From Oasisia sp. SBJ-2009 (Eukaryota > Annelida > Polychaeta > Sabellida > Siboglinidae): a stretch of DNA of 64,000 nucleotides. The position numbers and the translations under genes were made by a program. Positions within the stretch are counted from its first letter, which is position 1; every line of letters starts with the position of its first letter. Below are positions 41,401 to 48,700 of this stretch, in pieces. The notes under the pieces are model-generated. The model was given only the letters and a program-made list of their open reading frames with translations, made no database searches and was not told the origin of the DNA. Location: assembly GCA_964017155.1 (NCBI GenBank), contig OZ024856.1, positions 1,396,201 through 1,460,200 on the forward strand, read 5' to 3'.

Positions 41401-44400
41401 GAAATGGCTGTGCACCTACCTGCCTACCTACCTACCTACCTACCCATCTACCTACCTATCTACCCTGGGCGCCCGCTGTTGTCCCAGTATCTAGGTCGCG
41501 TGTCCTATATCCAAGACACCCCAGTCCCTTATTATCATAACCTTGGTTAAGTGGTGACTTCAGGGAGTGTTTAGTGTCTACTGAAAGGTCCACCTACAAG
41601 TGAATGAGTGTCTAGACTTTATGTGTAGCTCCTGTGAATGCCTGGTTTATATCCTAAAGAATATTATTGGTTTATTTACTGTGTTCTTGTTAGTAGAATT
41701 GTGCCATTATTGCTGGGTTTACACCCGTGTAGTTCATCTGGTGGAGCCCCTGTAGTTCATCTGATGGAGTCCATGTAGTTCATCTGGTGGAGCCCCTGTA
41801 GTTCATCTGGTGGAGCCCCTGTAGTTCATCTGGTGGAGCCCCTGTAGTTCATCTGGTGGAGCCCCTGTAGTTCATCTGGTGGAGCCCCTGTAGTTCATCT
41901 GGTGGAGCCCCTGTAGTTTATCTGGTGGAGCCCCTGTAGTTCATCTGGTGGAGCCCCTGTAGTTCATCTGGTGGAGCCCCTGTAGTTCATCTGATGGAGC
42001 CCCTGTAGTTCATCTGGTGGAGCCCCTGTAGTTCATCTGATGGAGCGCCTGTAGTTCATCTGGTGGAGCCCCTGTAGTTCATCTGATGGAGCCCCTGTAG
42101 TTCATCTGGTGGAGCCCCTATAGTTCATCTGATGGAGCCCCTGTAGTTCATCTGGTGGAGCCCCTGTAGTTCATCTGGTGGAGCCCCTATAGTTCATCTG
42201 ATGGAGCCCCTGTAGTTCATCTGGTGGAGCCCCTGTAGTTCATCTGATGGAGCCCCTATAGTTCATCTGGTTGGTCAGTTTTTCGTCTGTTCACCTCAAA
42301 TCATATTGTTGCAGCTCTTGGCAACAACATTGTCAATGACTTGACACATCTTGCACCAACTGCCGGCGACGTCATGGTGCCACTGTGCTTCCCGTCACAA
42401 GGTACGTGTGATGTCACCTCACCAAGGATGACTTGTAGCCTGTCAAGTCACTCTCATCACTTGTGGCTGTAGTAGATACTACAGGCTTTGAAGCATTTTG
42501 CAGAATGATTGTATGTGCACGTGTCTGTGCTTAAATGTGTACACGTATATATGTTGACAAACTTAATGAGACCTCTAGAAAACTTGTGGTGACCTTTTGA
42601 ACTCATGGTGACCTCGTGTTCGTTGCAGCTCCATTCACAACCATGTTTGACGACATGTTCTTTGCCGGCTTTGACAAGCACAGCCAGAAGGAGGCGCCAC
42701 CAGTCTACATGTCAAGTGACAGCGAGGACATGAGTCACTCCACGTCAACCAGCAGTCAGGACCCAGAGCCCATTGACACCGACAACAAGCAGACATACCG
42801 TCAACAGGACATGTCACCACTCTCTGTTGACACCACCCCAGTCTACGTAAGTCACTCTTGACACTACCCCAGTCTACATAAGTCACTCTTGACACAAACC
42901 CAGTCTACGTAAGTCACTGTTGACACTACCCCAGTCTACATAAGTCACTCTTGACACTACCCCAGTCTACATAAGTCACTCTTGACACAAACCCAGTCTA
43001 CGTAACTCACTCTTGACACTACCTCAGTCTACGTAACTCACTCTTGACACTACCTCAGTCTACGTAAGTCACTCTTGACAGTACCCCAGTCTCTTCGACA
43101 CCATCTTCAGGTTTCAATTAGCTTGGGGGTTCTTGCTTTTGTCATTGCACATAACCAAAGAACGGAGATGATTGGGTGAAAACTATGGGTTTCCCAATGA
43201 TGATGATATACTGACTTCATTCAGTGTTAACCAGCCAATGGGAATCCACAACACTATACATGTTTCCATGCAAAGTGCAGGCTATGACTAGAATCTTATT
43301 CCGCATAGAAAGGGCAACTACAATTAGAATCATATTCTGGATAAAATGGGTTAAGTTTCACAGTCAGCAGTCGTGTGCTTTTGGTAAACTATGAATGCTC
43401 GTGGTTGTGTAGTTGAATACATTAATTTGTTTCCCTCCAGAGTCCGGATGTCTTGAGCAGCCCCCCCAGTCTCATTGACGAGAAGGACACCTCCGCAATG
43501 ATTGACCAAGCACAGCGGTCAAACGGGGGCAACACCCTGAGTCCAAGCTCTAACATGTGTGACCAGATCGCCTCGCTCACCACAGACGACATTGTGAGTG
43601 CATCAGGAGACACTCTCTACGTGTGCTCGAAAGTCATAGTTTATACTTGAAATTCCACGTAAATCAGTTTAACATTTTGCATTAGTCAACCACCCTATGG
43701 GTTCATGTTGTGGTGAGTCCAGCTACACAGACCTGCCACGTCCAACCAAGTGCACTGCCCAGCAGGTGTTGAGGAGCGACCTAAACACAAACAAATATTT
43801 GATTTAATCTAATTAGACTCCCTGATGTAGGATTCTTTAGCAAAGTGGTTAATTAATGTACAAATGGTTTAATAAAAGAGTACTTTTGATATAATCTTTA
43901 AAATCACCTGGTTATTATATTGGACTGGTTGTTAGATTGGACATATTTCAAGTGTATACATAGCCAGGTCATATACACATATACAGTCACACCACCTTCT
44001 GGCTGAATTTCAACAGGATTCTGTAAAATTTTATTAACCGTTTGTCTGAATATTCCAATGAAATTAAATCAGAAGTGTGTACATGTTGTAGTAGATAACT
44101 AGATATTAGACAGCGTTGACTGTTGAGATGTGAGATGTTATTTCCTCCCGTGTCCCCAGGACCTGGAGATGGAGCGCCGTGCTCCCTACATCCCCATGAA
44201 TGGGGAGGAGGACCTCGTCTTCTCCATGTCGGCTCCAGTGCCACTTGTTGACATTGACGATGACAATGGAATGAGGTAAAAGTGACACGACTTCTGTGAT
44301 GAATGACTCACATGGCATAGGCACCAGAATGAATATTTAAACAGAGTATTTGTGGCACAGTTTTCAGTGGAAACAATAAAAGGTTCTGTGTTTGTGCTGA

Positions 44401-47400
44401 AACAAGGCATGTTGTACAGCAAGGTTAGTCAATATCTTGTGATGGCAGGTGACAAGTTGTAGAATATGTGATATATTGTGACAACAAATAGTAACTTACG
44501 ACTGGGATAAAGACAGTGTCAGCAGCACATGGTGACACTGGACACGTCAAGAGAGGTTGAAATGGTGACTGTGACAAAGACAGTGTCAGCAGCACTAGGT
44601 GACACTGGACATGTCAAGAGACGTTGAAATGATGACTGTGACAAAGACAGTGTCAGCAGCACTCGGTGACACTGGACACGTCAAGATAAGTTGAAATGGT
44701 GACTGTGACAAAGACAATGTCAGTAGCACTAGGTGACACTGGACACGTCACGAGACGTTGAAATGGTGTTTGTGTGAAAACTTCTACTGAGGAGAGTAAT
44801 GCCCAATGAAAGCTGGGTGGGTGTCTTACAATTATTATTATACTGAATGCTTATAAGTTGTTTTACTTTAGTGCCACCAACTCATGTTGACACAACTTGT
44901 GTCTGTGATGCACCGTGACACAGTGGGACAAACATCATGCTCTCAAATAAGACAACAGTTGTGGCTTTGAACCTTGGGCCATTTCATTCTCTCTACATTG
45001 TGCCACTGCACTATATAAGAACCACCTTTTTTCGTTATGGTAACAATATTGTTCTACTCACAGATGCATGCTGGGAATCACGGAGTCCGTGTTCACACCC
45101 CTGCCGACCAACATCAACAGCAACAAACAGATTCCTATACCACTGTCAGTGCAGCGACAAGAGGCCAACGAGAAACGCAGACAGACGAGTATGAACTCTG
45201 CACAGAACATATGTGTGCCAAAGGTTAAACCCCCAGTGACAGACTGTCTAGAGACAGGGCCCCCCCTCAGTAAGATGCCACGCTTTGATGCCTTGCCGCC
45301 CCCCCTGTGCGACAGGCCACCCCCGCCCCCCAAGTCTCTGCTCGCGTCTGCACTTGCGACCACTGTCACGGTGGTGACCACACAGGCCCCAGCACCCAGG
45401 ACTGTCTCCAGCTCAGGTGAGCATTTCTAGTTGTCACATATTTATTATGTCTTAATTACGTTTCATATATTGAAAGTTTGAAACAAAATGTAATATAGAA
45501 CATTTTGTGACTCGTAACTACAAAATATGTTCCTATATAATATATTTAATTTCCAGTGCCTGTGTCTGTTTAGTTGTATATATCTGCAACACTGGTAGCG
45601 TTGTGGTTGTGGTTGTGGTTGTGGTGTGTTGGAGCAGACATTGAAGATGTTGAATGTTGAGACAGACTGACTATTTGTGATTGTGGTATGTTCATATCGA
45701 GTGCTGTGGTGGTGGTATGTTCATACCGAGTGCTGTGGTGGTGGTATGTTCATACCGAGTGCTGTGGTGGTGGTATGTTCATACCGAGTGCTGTGGTGGT
45801 GGTATGTTCATACCGAGTGCTGTGGTGGTGGTATGTTCATACCGAGTGCTGTGGTGGTGGTATGTTCATACCGAGTGCTGTGGTGGTGGTATGTTCATAC
45901 CGAGTGCTGTGGTGGTGGTATGTTCATACCGAGTGCTGTGGTGGTGGTATGTTCATACCGAGTGCTGTGGTGGTGGTATGTTCATACCGAGTGCTGTGGT
46001 GGTGGTATGTTCATACCGAGTGCTGTGGTGGTGGTATGTTCATACCGAGTGCTGTGGTGGTGGTATGTTCATACCGAGTGCTGTGGTGGTGGTATGTTCA
46101 TACCGAGTGCTGTGGTGGTGGTATGTTCATACCGAGTGCTGTGGTGGTGGTATGTTCATACCGAGTGCTGTGGTGGTGGTATGTTCATAATGAGTGCTGT
46201 AGTTGTGATGTGTTCACTCCAATTCCTGTGGTTGTGATGCTGGCTCAAAGTGCTGTGGTTATGTTGTGTTCACTCCAAGTCACGTGACTAGTGTGTTCAC
46301 TCCAAGTCACGTGACTAGTGTGTTCACTCACTCCAAGTCACGTGACTAGTGTGTTCACTCACTCCAAGTCACGTGACTAGTGTGTTCACTCACTCCAAGT
46401 CACGTGACTAGTGTGTTCACTCACTCCAAGTCACGTGACTAGTGTGTTCACTCACTCCAAGTCACGTGACTAGTGTGTTCACTCACTCCAAGTCATGTGA
46501 CTAGTGTGTTCACTCACTCCAAGTCATGTGACTAGTGTGTTCACTCACTCCAAGTCATGTGACTAGTGTGTTCACTCACTCCAAGTCATGTGACTAGTGT
46601 GTTCACTCACTCCAAGTCATGTGACTAGTGTGTTCACTCACTCCAAGTCATGTGACTAGTGTGTTCACTCACTCCAAGTCATGTGACTAGTGTGTTCACT
46701 CACTCCAAGTCATGTGACTAGTGTGTTCACTCACTCCAAGTCATGTGACTAGTGTGTTCACTCACTCCAAGTCATGTGACTAGTGTGTTCACTCACTCCA
46801 AGTGCTGTCGTTGAGGTGTGCGGTTGTGTTGACTCGGAGTGATGTGGACATCATGTGTTCAAAATGAGTTGAGGTGTGTCCATAGCAAGTGCTGTGGTCA
46901 GTGTGTTCACTCCTGCTGCTGTGGTTAGTGTGTTCACTCCTGCTGCTGTGGTTAGTGTGTTCACTCCTGCTGCTGTGGTTAGTGTGTTCACTCCTGCTGC
47001 TGTGGTTAGTGTGTTCACTCCTGCTGCTGTGGATAGTGTGTTCACTCCTGCTGCTGTGGTTAGTGTGTTCACTCCTGCTGCTGTGGTCAGTGTGTTCACT
47101 CCTGCTGCTGTGGTCAGTGTATTCACTCCTGCTGCTGTGGTCAGTGTGTTCACTCCTGCTGCTGTGGTCAGTGTGTTCACTCCTGCTGCTGTGGTTAGTG
47201 TGTTCACTCCTGCTGTGGTTAGTGTGTTCACTCCTGCTGCTGTGGTTAGTGTGTTCACTCCTGCTGTTGTGGTTAGTGTGTTCACTCCTGCTGCTGTGGT
47301 TAGTGTGTTCACTCCTGCTGCTGTGGTTAGTGTGTTCACTCCTGCTGCTGTGGATAGTGTGTTCACTCCTGCTGCTGTGGATAGTGTGTTCACTCCTGCT

Positions 47401-48700
47401 GCTGTGGTTAGTATGTTCACTCCTGCTGCTGTGGTTAGTATGTTCACTCCTGCTGCTGTGGTTGTAGCCAAGGATGCGACTGAGTCGGTGCTGCTGAACC
47501 TGCTGGTGTGTGGCGAGGATGTCAACCACGGCTACCGCATCGATCCGAAGGAGAACGAGATCGCTGGTGTCTCCGAGGTAACTGTCACCTCCACTTGACC
47601 ACAGGTGGAGCCACTTGTAGGCTCACAGCTGTCACAGTGACTGTCCCAGTGGCTGTCACAGTGGCTGTCACAGTGTCTGTCACAGTGACTGTCACAGTGA
47701 CTGTCACAGTGTCTGTCACAGTGTCTGTCACAGTGTCTGTCACAGTGTCTGTCACAGTGTCTGTCACAGTGACTGTCACAGTGTCTGTCACAGTGACTGT
47801 CACAGTGACTGTCACAGTGGCTGTCACAGTGTCTGTCACAGTGACTGTCACAGTGTCTGTCACAGTGACTGTCACAGTGACTGTCACAGTGTCTGTCACA
47901 GTGTCTGTCACAGTGTCTGTCACAGTGACTGTCACAGTGTCTGTCACAGTGTCTGTCACAATGACTGTCACATGTGTAGCAGACCAGATATAATCTCAAC
48001 ACACTCTTTCTCTTGTATCAGATGATACTTTCATAATGGTCTGTCCAATTCCAAATATAATATGTAGGCTTGCATTTGTACTAATCAGGATTATGTGTAT
48101 GACACCCCCCCCCCCCCCCCTATCAAGCTTAGCCTCACCAACAGTCTCTACATAACTAATGTTATTTGCATTACTTGAGCAGACTAGACATCTACTGTGA
48201 CATTTCTTACATGCAGTTTTCACTTGAACAACTTTGCATTGTTTTATGACGTCAGATTGTCAAAGTGTAGAGTGGAATGTGTGAGCTTTGAGGCCTTGTT
48301 GGATGTACGGTCAATAATGCTCTAAGGAGGAATATGTGTTAGATTTTTTAGCACTGCCAGATTTTTTTATTTTTCAAAACTGCTTTGTGTAATGTATTGA
48401 TTGAGTGTCCTGGGAAGTGACGGCCTATAAAGTGGGTGACGTGACGTGTGGTGTTTGTTGCAGGCTGACGGCGGCGTCCCTGCACTGACAGAGGTGCTCA
48501 CAGCGCCCACCCCGCCCCGCGTGTCTGAGCGCAGTCTCTACACCACAAGTGGGTTGGCACTTCAGTTGGAGCGCACAAACACGAGCAAGGGCAAGGAGGC
48601 CTTTCTACAGAACATTTTGGGGGTGGGGCGGGAAGTGTTGTCCCAGCAACGCCCGCCCTCCCTCCAGGGCATCGTCTTAATACAACGCAGCAACGTGTGA
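23822..48700 (+). CDS. HIF1A: Hypoxia-inducible factor alpha (HIF-1alpha homologue), 14 coding exons, 5' end missing
   Basis: The joined exons 23822-24009, 27034-27191, 31426-31614, 36717-36922, 37924-38030, 38408-38555, 40505-40662, 42315-42401, 42629-42846, 43441-43593, 44160-44275, 45064-45416, 47468-47577 and 48464-48700 keep one open frame of 808 residues. All junctions are GT-AG and the phases match. The domain order is bHLH (1-60), PAS-A (about 70-180), PAS-B/PAC (about 230-335), N-terminal degradation motif (Pro 399), C-terminal degradation motif (Pro 546), proline-rich linker and C-terminal exon. Residues count from the first complete codon here. In known families HIFalpha dimerises with ARNT, binds RCGTG elements in the nucleus and is destroyed in normoxia after prolyl hydroxylation and VHL binding. 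The start codon exon was not located. The coding length is close to vertebrate HIF-1alpha, but the terminal CTAD is not recognisable. Confidence 0.96.
24010..27033 (+). other. HIFalpha intron a-b
   Basis: 3.0 kb, AT-rich, with a G-rich run at 24581-24603. No exon or RNA gene was recognised. The 144-codon ORF at 26208-26642 lacks any family resemblance. Confidence 0.7.
27034..27191 (+). CDS. HIF1A: HIFalpha exon b: start of PAS-A
   Basis: Residues 64-115. It contains [20 protein letters not shown] and then [14 protein letters not shown], the first strands of the PAS-A fold as in HIF-1alpha (YLKAL.GF....DGDM.Y.S.N..KY.GLTQ). The acceptor is TTGTGTGTTGTAG and the donor is CAG|GTCAGT. It ends in phase 0. 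PAS-A contributes to dimerisation with ARNT. Confidence 0.96.
27192..31120 (+). other. HIFalpha intron b-c
   Basis: It contains three 21-bp repeats with gtcataac at 28556-28622, an aaagcgc...caaagtgctgtacaat dispersed fragment at 29040-29085, and five 10-bp units TGTTAGTAGT at 29541-29590. Nothing coding was seen. Confidence 0.7.
31126..31455 (+). repeat. Tandem copies of the exon c acceptor and exon start
   Basis: The sequence TTGTAG|ATTGAGCTGGTGGGCC recurs with the exon-start position at 31190, 31226, 31274, 31322, 31374 and 31426 (spacing 36, 48, 48, 52, 52); only the last is the true exon. The AG is lost in the 31274 copy (TAT). The two copies next to the exon are almost identical to it. 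A seventh decayed copy may start at about 31126. Confidence 0.93.
31426..31614 (+). CDS. HIF1A: HIFalpha exon c: central PAS-A
   Basis: Residues 116-178, both ends in phase 0. It starts [20 protein letters not shown] and continues with [20 protein letters not shown], matching the HIF PAS-A signature [15 protein letters not shown] and [11 protein letters not shown]. The acceptor TTGTAG is the last and only frame-compatible one in a series of six tandem copies of this acceptor plus the first bases of the exon, reaching back to about 31187. The donor is AAG|GTACAC. Confidence 0.97.
32058..32101. repeat. (AT)n microsatellite
   Basis: About 44 bases of alternating AT. Confidence 0.9.
32160..32289. 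repeat. Imperfect palindrome with AT-rich centre
   Basis: Left arm 32160-32210 and right arm 32241-32289 share tttgtataccacat and ttttgtccgaaataaacat as inverted copies. The loop is mainly (AT)n. The arms are unrelated to those at 23668. Confidence 0.9.
32396..32457. repeat. (AT)n microsatellite
   Basis: About 60 bases of AT flanked by tatacacacac and actgtgtatat, a weakly symmetric border. Confidence 0.9.
34440..34660 (+). repeat. Dispersed repeat family A, copy 2
   Basis: gcattcacacagtttggctg, ggtcatctcatatgaataac and accagagaaaatgcc match 41190-41250 and, less closely, 6885-6940. The left part agrees with 7495-7540. Confidence 0.7.
36717..36922 (+). CDS. HIF1A: HIFalpha exon d: end of PAS-A and start of PAS-B
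   Basis: Residues 179-246 plus two bases of codon 247 (AG|A, Arg). It reads [13 protein letters not shown], then [20 protein letters not shown] and [18 protein letters not shown], which is the conserved linker and PAS-B entry of HIF alpha proteins. The acceptor is CTCCACTGCAG and the donor is GACAG|GTATGC. Phase 0 at the start and phase 2 at the end agree with the neighbouring exons. Confidence 0.97.
36923..37923 (+). other. HIFalpha intron d-e with family B copy 3
   Basis: Two and a half copies of a 22-bp unit (tttactgcataaatattaat) lie at 36957-37006. 37735-37880 is a family B copy (tctcatatctcggaaaccat ... cactatgcacaaggaattta ... aaactgg). Confidence 0.75.
37924..38030 (+). CDS. HIF1A: HIFalpha exon e: PAS-B
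   Basis: Residues 248-282. It reads [20 protein letters not shown] and then [15 protein letters not shown], the HIF PAS-B core (ELMGY...[14 protein letters not shown]). The acceptor is TGACCTGTAG and the donor is AACC|GTATGT. One base is left for the split Leu codon shared with the next exon. Confidence 0.96.
38031..38407 (+). other. HIFalpha intron e-f
   Basis: 377 bases; only the small duplication next to the acceptor (38374-38403) stands out. Confidence 0.8.
38408..38555 (+). CDS. HIF1A: HIFalpha exon f: PAS-B/PAC
   Basis: Residues 284-331. It contains [20 protein letters not shown], then [12 protein letters not shown] and [11 protein letters not shown], the PAC end of PAS-B (RGGYVWVETQ...PQCIVCVNYV in vertebrates). 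The acceptor GTTGCAG follows a 15-base duplication of the sequence just before it (ggtggtcattgtt, twice). The donor is ATAAG|GTACAG, leaving two bases of a Ser codon. Confidence 0.97.
38806..38975. repeat. 14-bp array in 28-bp dimers with palindrome GGTGATCACC
   Basis: Units CTTGGTGATCACCA alternate strictly with CTTGGTGATCAC(A/G)G for about 12 units. Each CACC unit has the 10-bp palindrome GGTGATCACC. It lies in intron f-g. Confidence 0.95.
38976..39580 (+). other. Part of intron f-g, no gene recognised
   Basis: Contains a dispersed-repeat-like piece (tatgtaaagcgctgatcaaa at 39114) and no exon. Confidence 0.5.
39582..40460. repeat. 20-bp minisatellite, about 43 copies
   Basis: The unit is CACTAGTGTCAGCACTGTGT with variants (cttgtg for ctagtg, tcccttg). 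CACTAGTG is an 8-bp palindrome. The array stops where a second copy of the exon g acceptor begins (40461). Confidence 0.97.
40461..40504 (+). repeat. Duplicate of the exon g acceptor and exon start
   Basis: GCAG|TGGAGTGGAGGAGG at 40461 precedes the true GCAG|TGGGGTGGAGGAGG at 40501 by 40 bases. Use of the first AG would shift the frame. Confidence 0.85.
40505..40662 (+). CDS. HIF1A: HIFalpha exon g: acidic segment after PAS-B
   Basis: Residues 333-384. It opens with [14 protein letters not shown], the position of SGIIQHDLIFSLQQ in vertebrates. An acidic stretch (ADAEEEDFS) and [20 protein letters not shown] follow. The acceptor TTGTTGCAG has a second copy 40 bases upstream (40461-40464). The donor GTAGGT is repeated twice downstream with a 56-base period, with copies of the exon end. 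The donor copies carry an in-frame TGA, so only the first donor keeps the frame. Confidence 0.93.
40640..40780 (+). repeat. Three tandem copies of the exon g end and donor
   Basis: TACTACATGCC...CCAGAGTTGACCG|GTAGGT is found with donors at 40663, 40719 and 40775 (56-bp period; the last is GTAGAT). Only the first copy is coding; an in-frame TGA follows the first donor. Confidence 0.95.
40781..41189 (+). other. Part of intron g-h, no gene recognised
   Basis: AT-rich; 41130-41165 may be the left part of the family A copy that follows. Confidence 0.5.
41190..41365 (+). repeat. Dispersed repeat family A, copy 3
   Basis: ttggccatgtttctggtcat, gtgactatgattcac, gcatttcattcataac and cacttcagggtctct match copy 1 in order. 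Confidence 0.75.
41417..41466. repeat. (CTAC)n-like microsatellite
   Basis: Run of CTACCTACC with a few variants in intron g-h. Confidence 0.9.
41729..42270. repeat. 23-bp minisatellite, about 23 copies
   Basis: The unit is TGTAGTTCATCTGGTGGAGC plus CCC. It mixes CTGGTGG and CTGATGG variants and ends about 45 bases before exon h. Confidence 0.97.
42315..42401 (+). CDS. HIF1A: HIFalpha exon h: N-terminal oxygen-dependent degradation motif
   Basis: Residues 386-413. It holds [12 protein letters not shown], the LxxLAP box of the N-terminal degradation domain (vertebrate LTLLAPAAGD). The proline codon 42356-42358 (residue 399) corresponds to human Pro402, the target of PHD prolyl hydroxylases read by VHL. 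The acceptor is ATTGTTGCAG and the donor is CAAG|GTACGT. The 23-bp array that fills the preceding intron ends only about 45 bases before this exon. Confidence 0.95.
42629..42846 (+). CDS. HIF1A: HIFalpha exon i: linker rich in Ser, Asp and Pro
   Basis: Residues 415-486, beginning [20 protein letters not shown] and ending [12 protein letters not shown]. Low conservation is expected here. The acceptor is TTCGTTGCAG and the donor is GTCTAC|GTAAGT. The last bases of the exon and the donor are repeated about eight times downstream with a 31-bp period. The frame closes with TGA inside the first intronic repeat, which fixes the donor at 42847. Confidence 0.93.
42832..43095 (+). repeat. 31-bp array containing copies of the exon i donor
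   Basis: GTCTAC at 42841, 42872, 42903, 42934, 42965, 42996, 43027 and 43058 is followed by GTAAGT, ATAAGT, GTAAGT, ATAAGT, ATAAGT, GTAACT, GTAACT and GTAAGT. The first is the true exon end (VY|). Reading on gives a TGA within the first intronic unit. Confidence 0.95.
43096..43440 (+). other. Rest of intron i-j
   Basis: Nothing beyond the pyrimidine tract before exon j. Confidence 0.6.
43441..43593 (+). CDS. HIF1A: HIFalpha exon j: Ser/Pro-rich linker of the degradation domain
   Basis: Residues 487-537, both ends in phase 0. It contains [20 protein letters not shown] and [20 protein letters not shown]. The acceptor is a good pyrimidine tract (TTTCCCTCCAG) and the donor is ATT|GTGAGT. It joins directly to the [13 protein letters not shown] exon, as expected for the segment between the two degradation motifs. 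Confidence 0.92.
43594..44159 (+). other. HIFalpha intron j-k
   Basis: AT-rich, no array; no feature recognised. Confidence 0.7.
44160..44275 (+). CDS. HIF1A: HIFalpha exon k: C-terminal oxygen-dependent degradation motif
   Basis: Residues 538-575. It reads [19 protein letters not shown]; the proline codon 44184-44186 (residue 546) aligns with human Pro564 in DLEMLAPYIPMDDDF. The leucine of LxxLAP is Arg here (RAP). From memory, RAPYIP also occurs in some arthropod HIF proteins, so function may be kept. The acceptor is CGTGTCCCCAG and the donor is ATGAG|GTAAAA, phase 2. Confidence 0.95.
44512..44766. repeat. 67-bp tandem repeat, 4 copies
   Basis: The unit begins GACAGTGTCAGCAGCAC and contains GGTGACACTGGACACGTCAA and GTTGAAATG. 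It lies in intron k-l and contains ACACGTCA but no full CACGTG. Confidence 0.93.
45064..45416 (+). CDS. HIF1A: HIFalpha exon l: basic and proline-rich linker
   Basis: Residues 577-693, the largest coding exon. It starts [14 protein letters not shown], has a basic patch EANEKRRQ that could act in nuclear localisation, then [15 protein letters not shown], a run of prolines (RPPPPPKS) and a Thr/Val-rich end. The acceptor is CTACTCACAG and the donor is TCAG|GTGAGC. The position between the C-terminal degradation motif and the C-terminus fits the poorly conserved inhibitory region of HIF alpha. Confidence 0.92.
45417..45684 (+). other. Start of intron l-m
   Basis: AT-rich, with (GGTTGT)n at 45602-45624; no other feature. 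Confidence 0.6.
45685..46195. repeat. 29-bp minisatellite, about 17 copies
   Basis: The unit is GTATGTTCATACCGAGTGCT plus GTGGTGGTG, nearly invariant. Stops are absent in all plus frames because 29 is not divisible by 3; the ORFs are false. GTATG-tt-CATAC is an inverted repeat. Confidence 0.97.
46267..46801. repeat. 31-bp array with palindrome GTCACGTGAC, 17 copies
   Basis: The unit is GTCACGTGACTAGTGTGTTC plus actcactccaa. CACGTG occurs at 46281, 46308, 46339, 46370, 46401, 46432 and 46463. From 46494 on, ten units read CATGTG. ACGTG is the core of hypoxia response elements and CACGTG is an E-box; whether a factor binds here is not known. Confidence 0.96.
46891..47467. repeat. 27-bp minisatellite, about 21 copies, forming the exon m acceptor
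   Basis: The unit is GTGTGTTCACTCCTGCTGCT plus gtggtta. The final unit mutates to gctgtggttgTAG and becomes the acceptor of exon m. Period 27 keeps one frame open, giving a false ORF that runs into the real exon. Confidence 0.96.
47468..47577 (+). CDS. HIF1A: HIFalpha exon m
   Basis: Residues 695-730: [20 protein letters not shown] and [17 protein letters not shown] recall a similar [11 protein letters not shown] segment in other invertebrate HIF proteins, so it is probably conserved. The acceptor TTGTAG is formed at the very edge of the 27-bp array 46891-47467, whose last unit supplies the pyrimidine stretch. The donor is GAG|GTAACT, phase 0. Confidence 0.88.
47630..47972. repeat. 12-bp array CTGTCACAGTG(A/T), about 28 copies
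   Basis: Starts about 50 bases after the exon m donor and continues with A/T/G alternation at one position. Poly-(Thr/Val/Ser) ORFs on both strands are a result of the 12-base period. Confidence 0.97.
47973..48463 (+). other. Rest of intron m-n
   Basis: Contains a poly(C) run at 48104-48120. No exon was recognised, in particular none with a CTAD-like sequence. Confidence 0.6.
48464..48700 (+). CDS. HIF1A: HIFalpha exon n: last visible coding exon with stop
   Basis: Residues 731-808 and TGA at 48698-48700. The acceptor is GTTTGTTGCAG. The exon contains [20 protein letters not shown], which resembles the vertebrate SLFQAVGIGTLLQQ segment, and [10 protein letters not shown], which resembles TIILIPSDLA. 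In vertebrates both lie just before the C-terminal transactivation domain. The expected YDCEVNAP-like FIH site and LLQG.ELLRALD end are absent. GTGTGA at 48695 could be a weak donor to an unseen further exon. I cannot decide between a truncated protein and a missed exon. Confidence 0.85.
   Translation, partial: ADGGVPALTEVLTAPTPPRVSERSLYTTSGLALQLERTNTSKGKEAFLQNILGVGREVLSQQRPPSLQGIVLIQRSNV

Noticed and set aside
39582..42270. CRISPR-like arrays
   Set aside because: Units are directly contiguous with no unique spacers, and the context is introns of an animal gene.
45677..47598. Long ORFs through the 29-bp and 27-bp arrays on both strands
   Set aside because: Repeat-driven open frames in an intron; only 47468-47577 is coding, by homology and splice phase.
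47508..48002. Thr/Val/Asp/His/Cys repeat ORFs
   Set aside because: Result of the 12-bp array.
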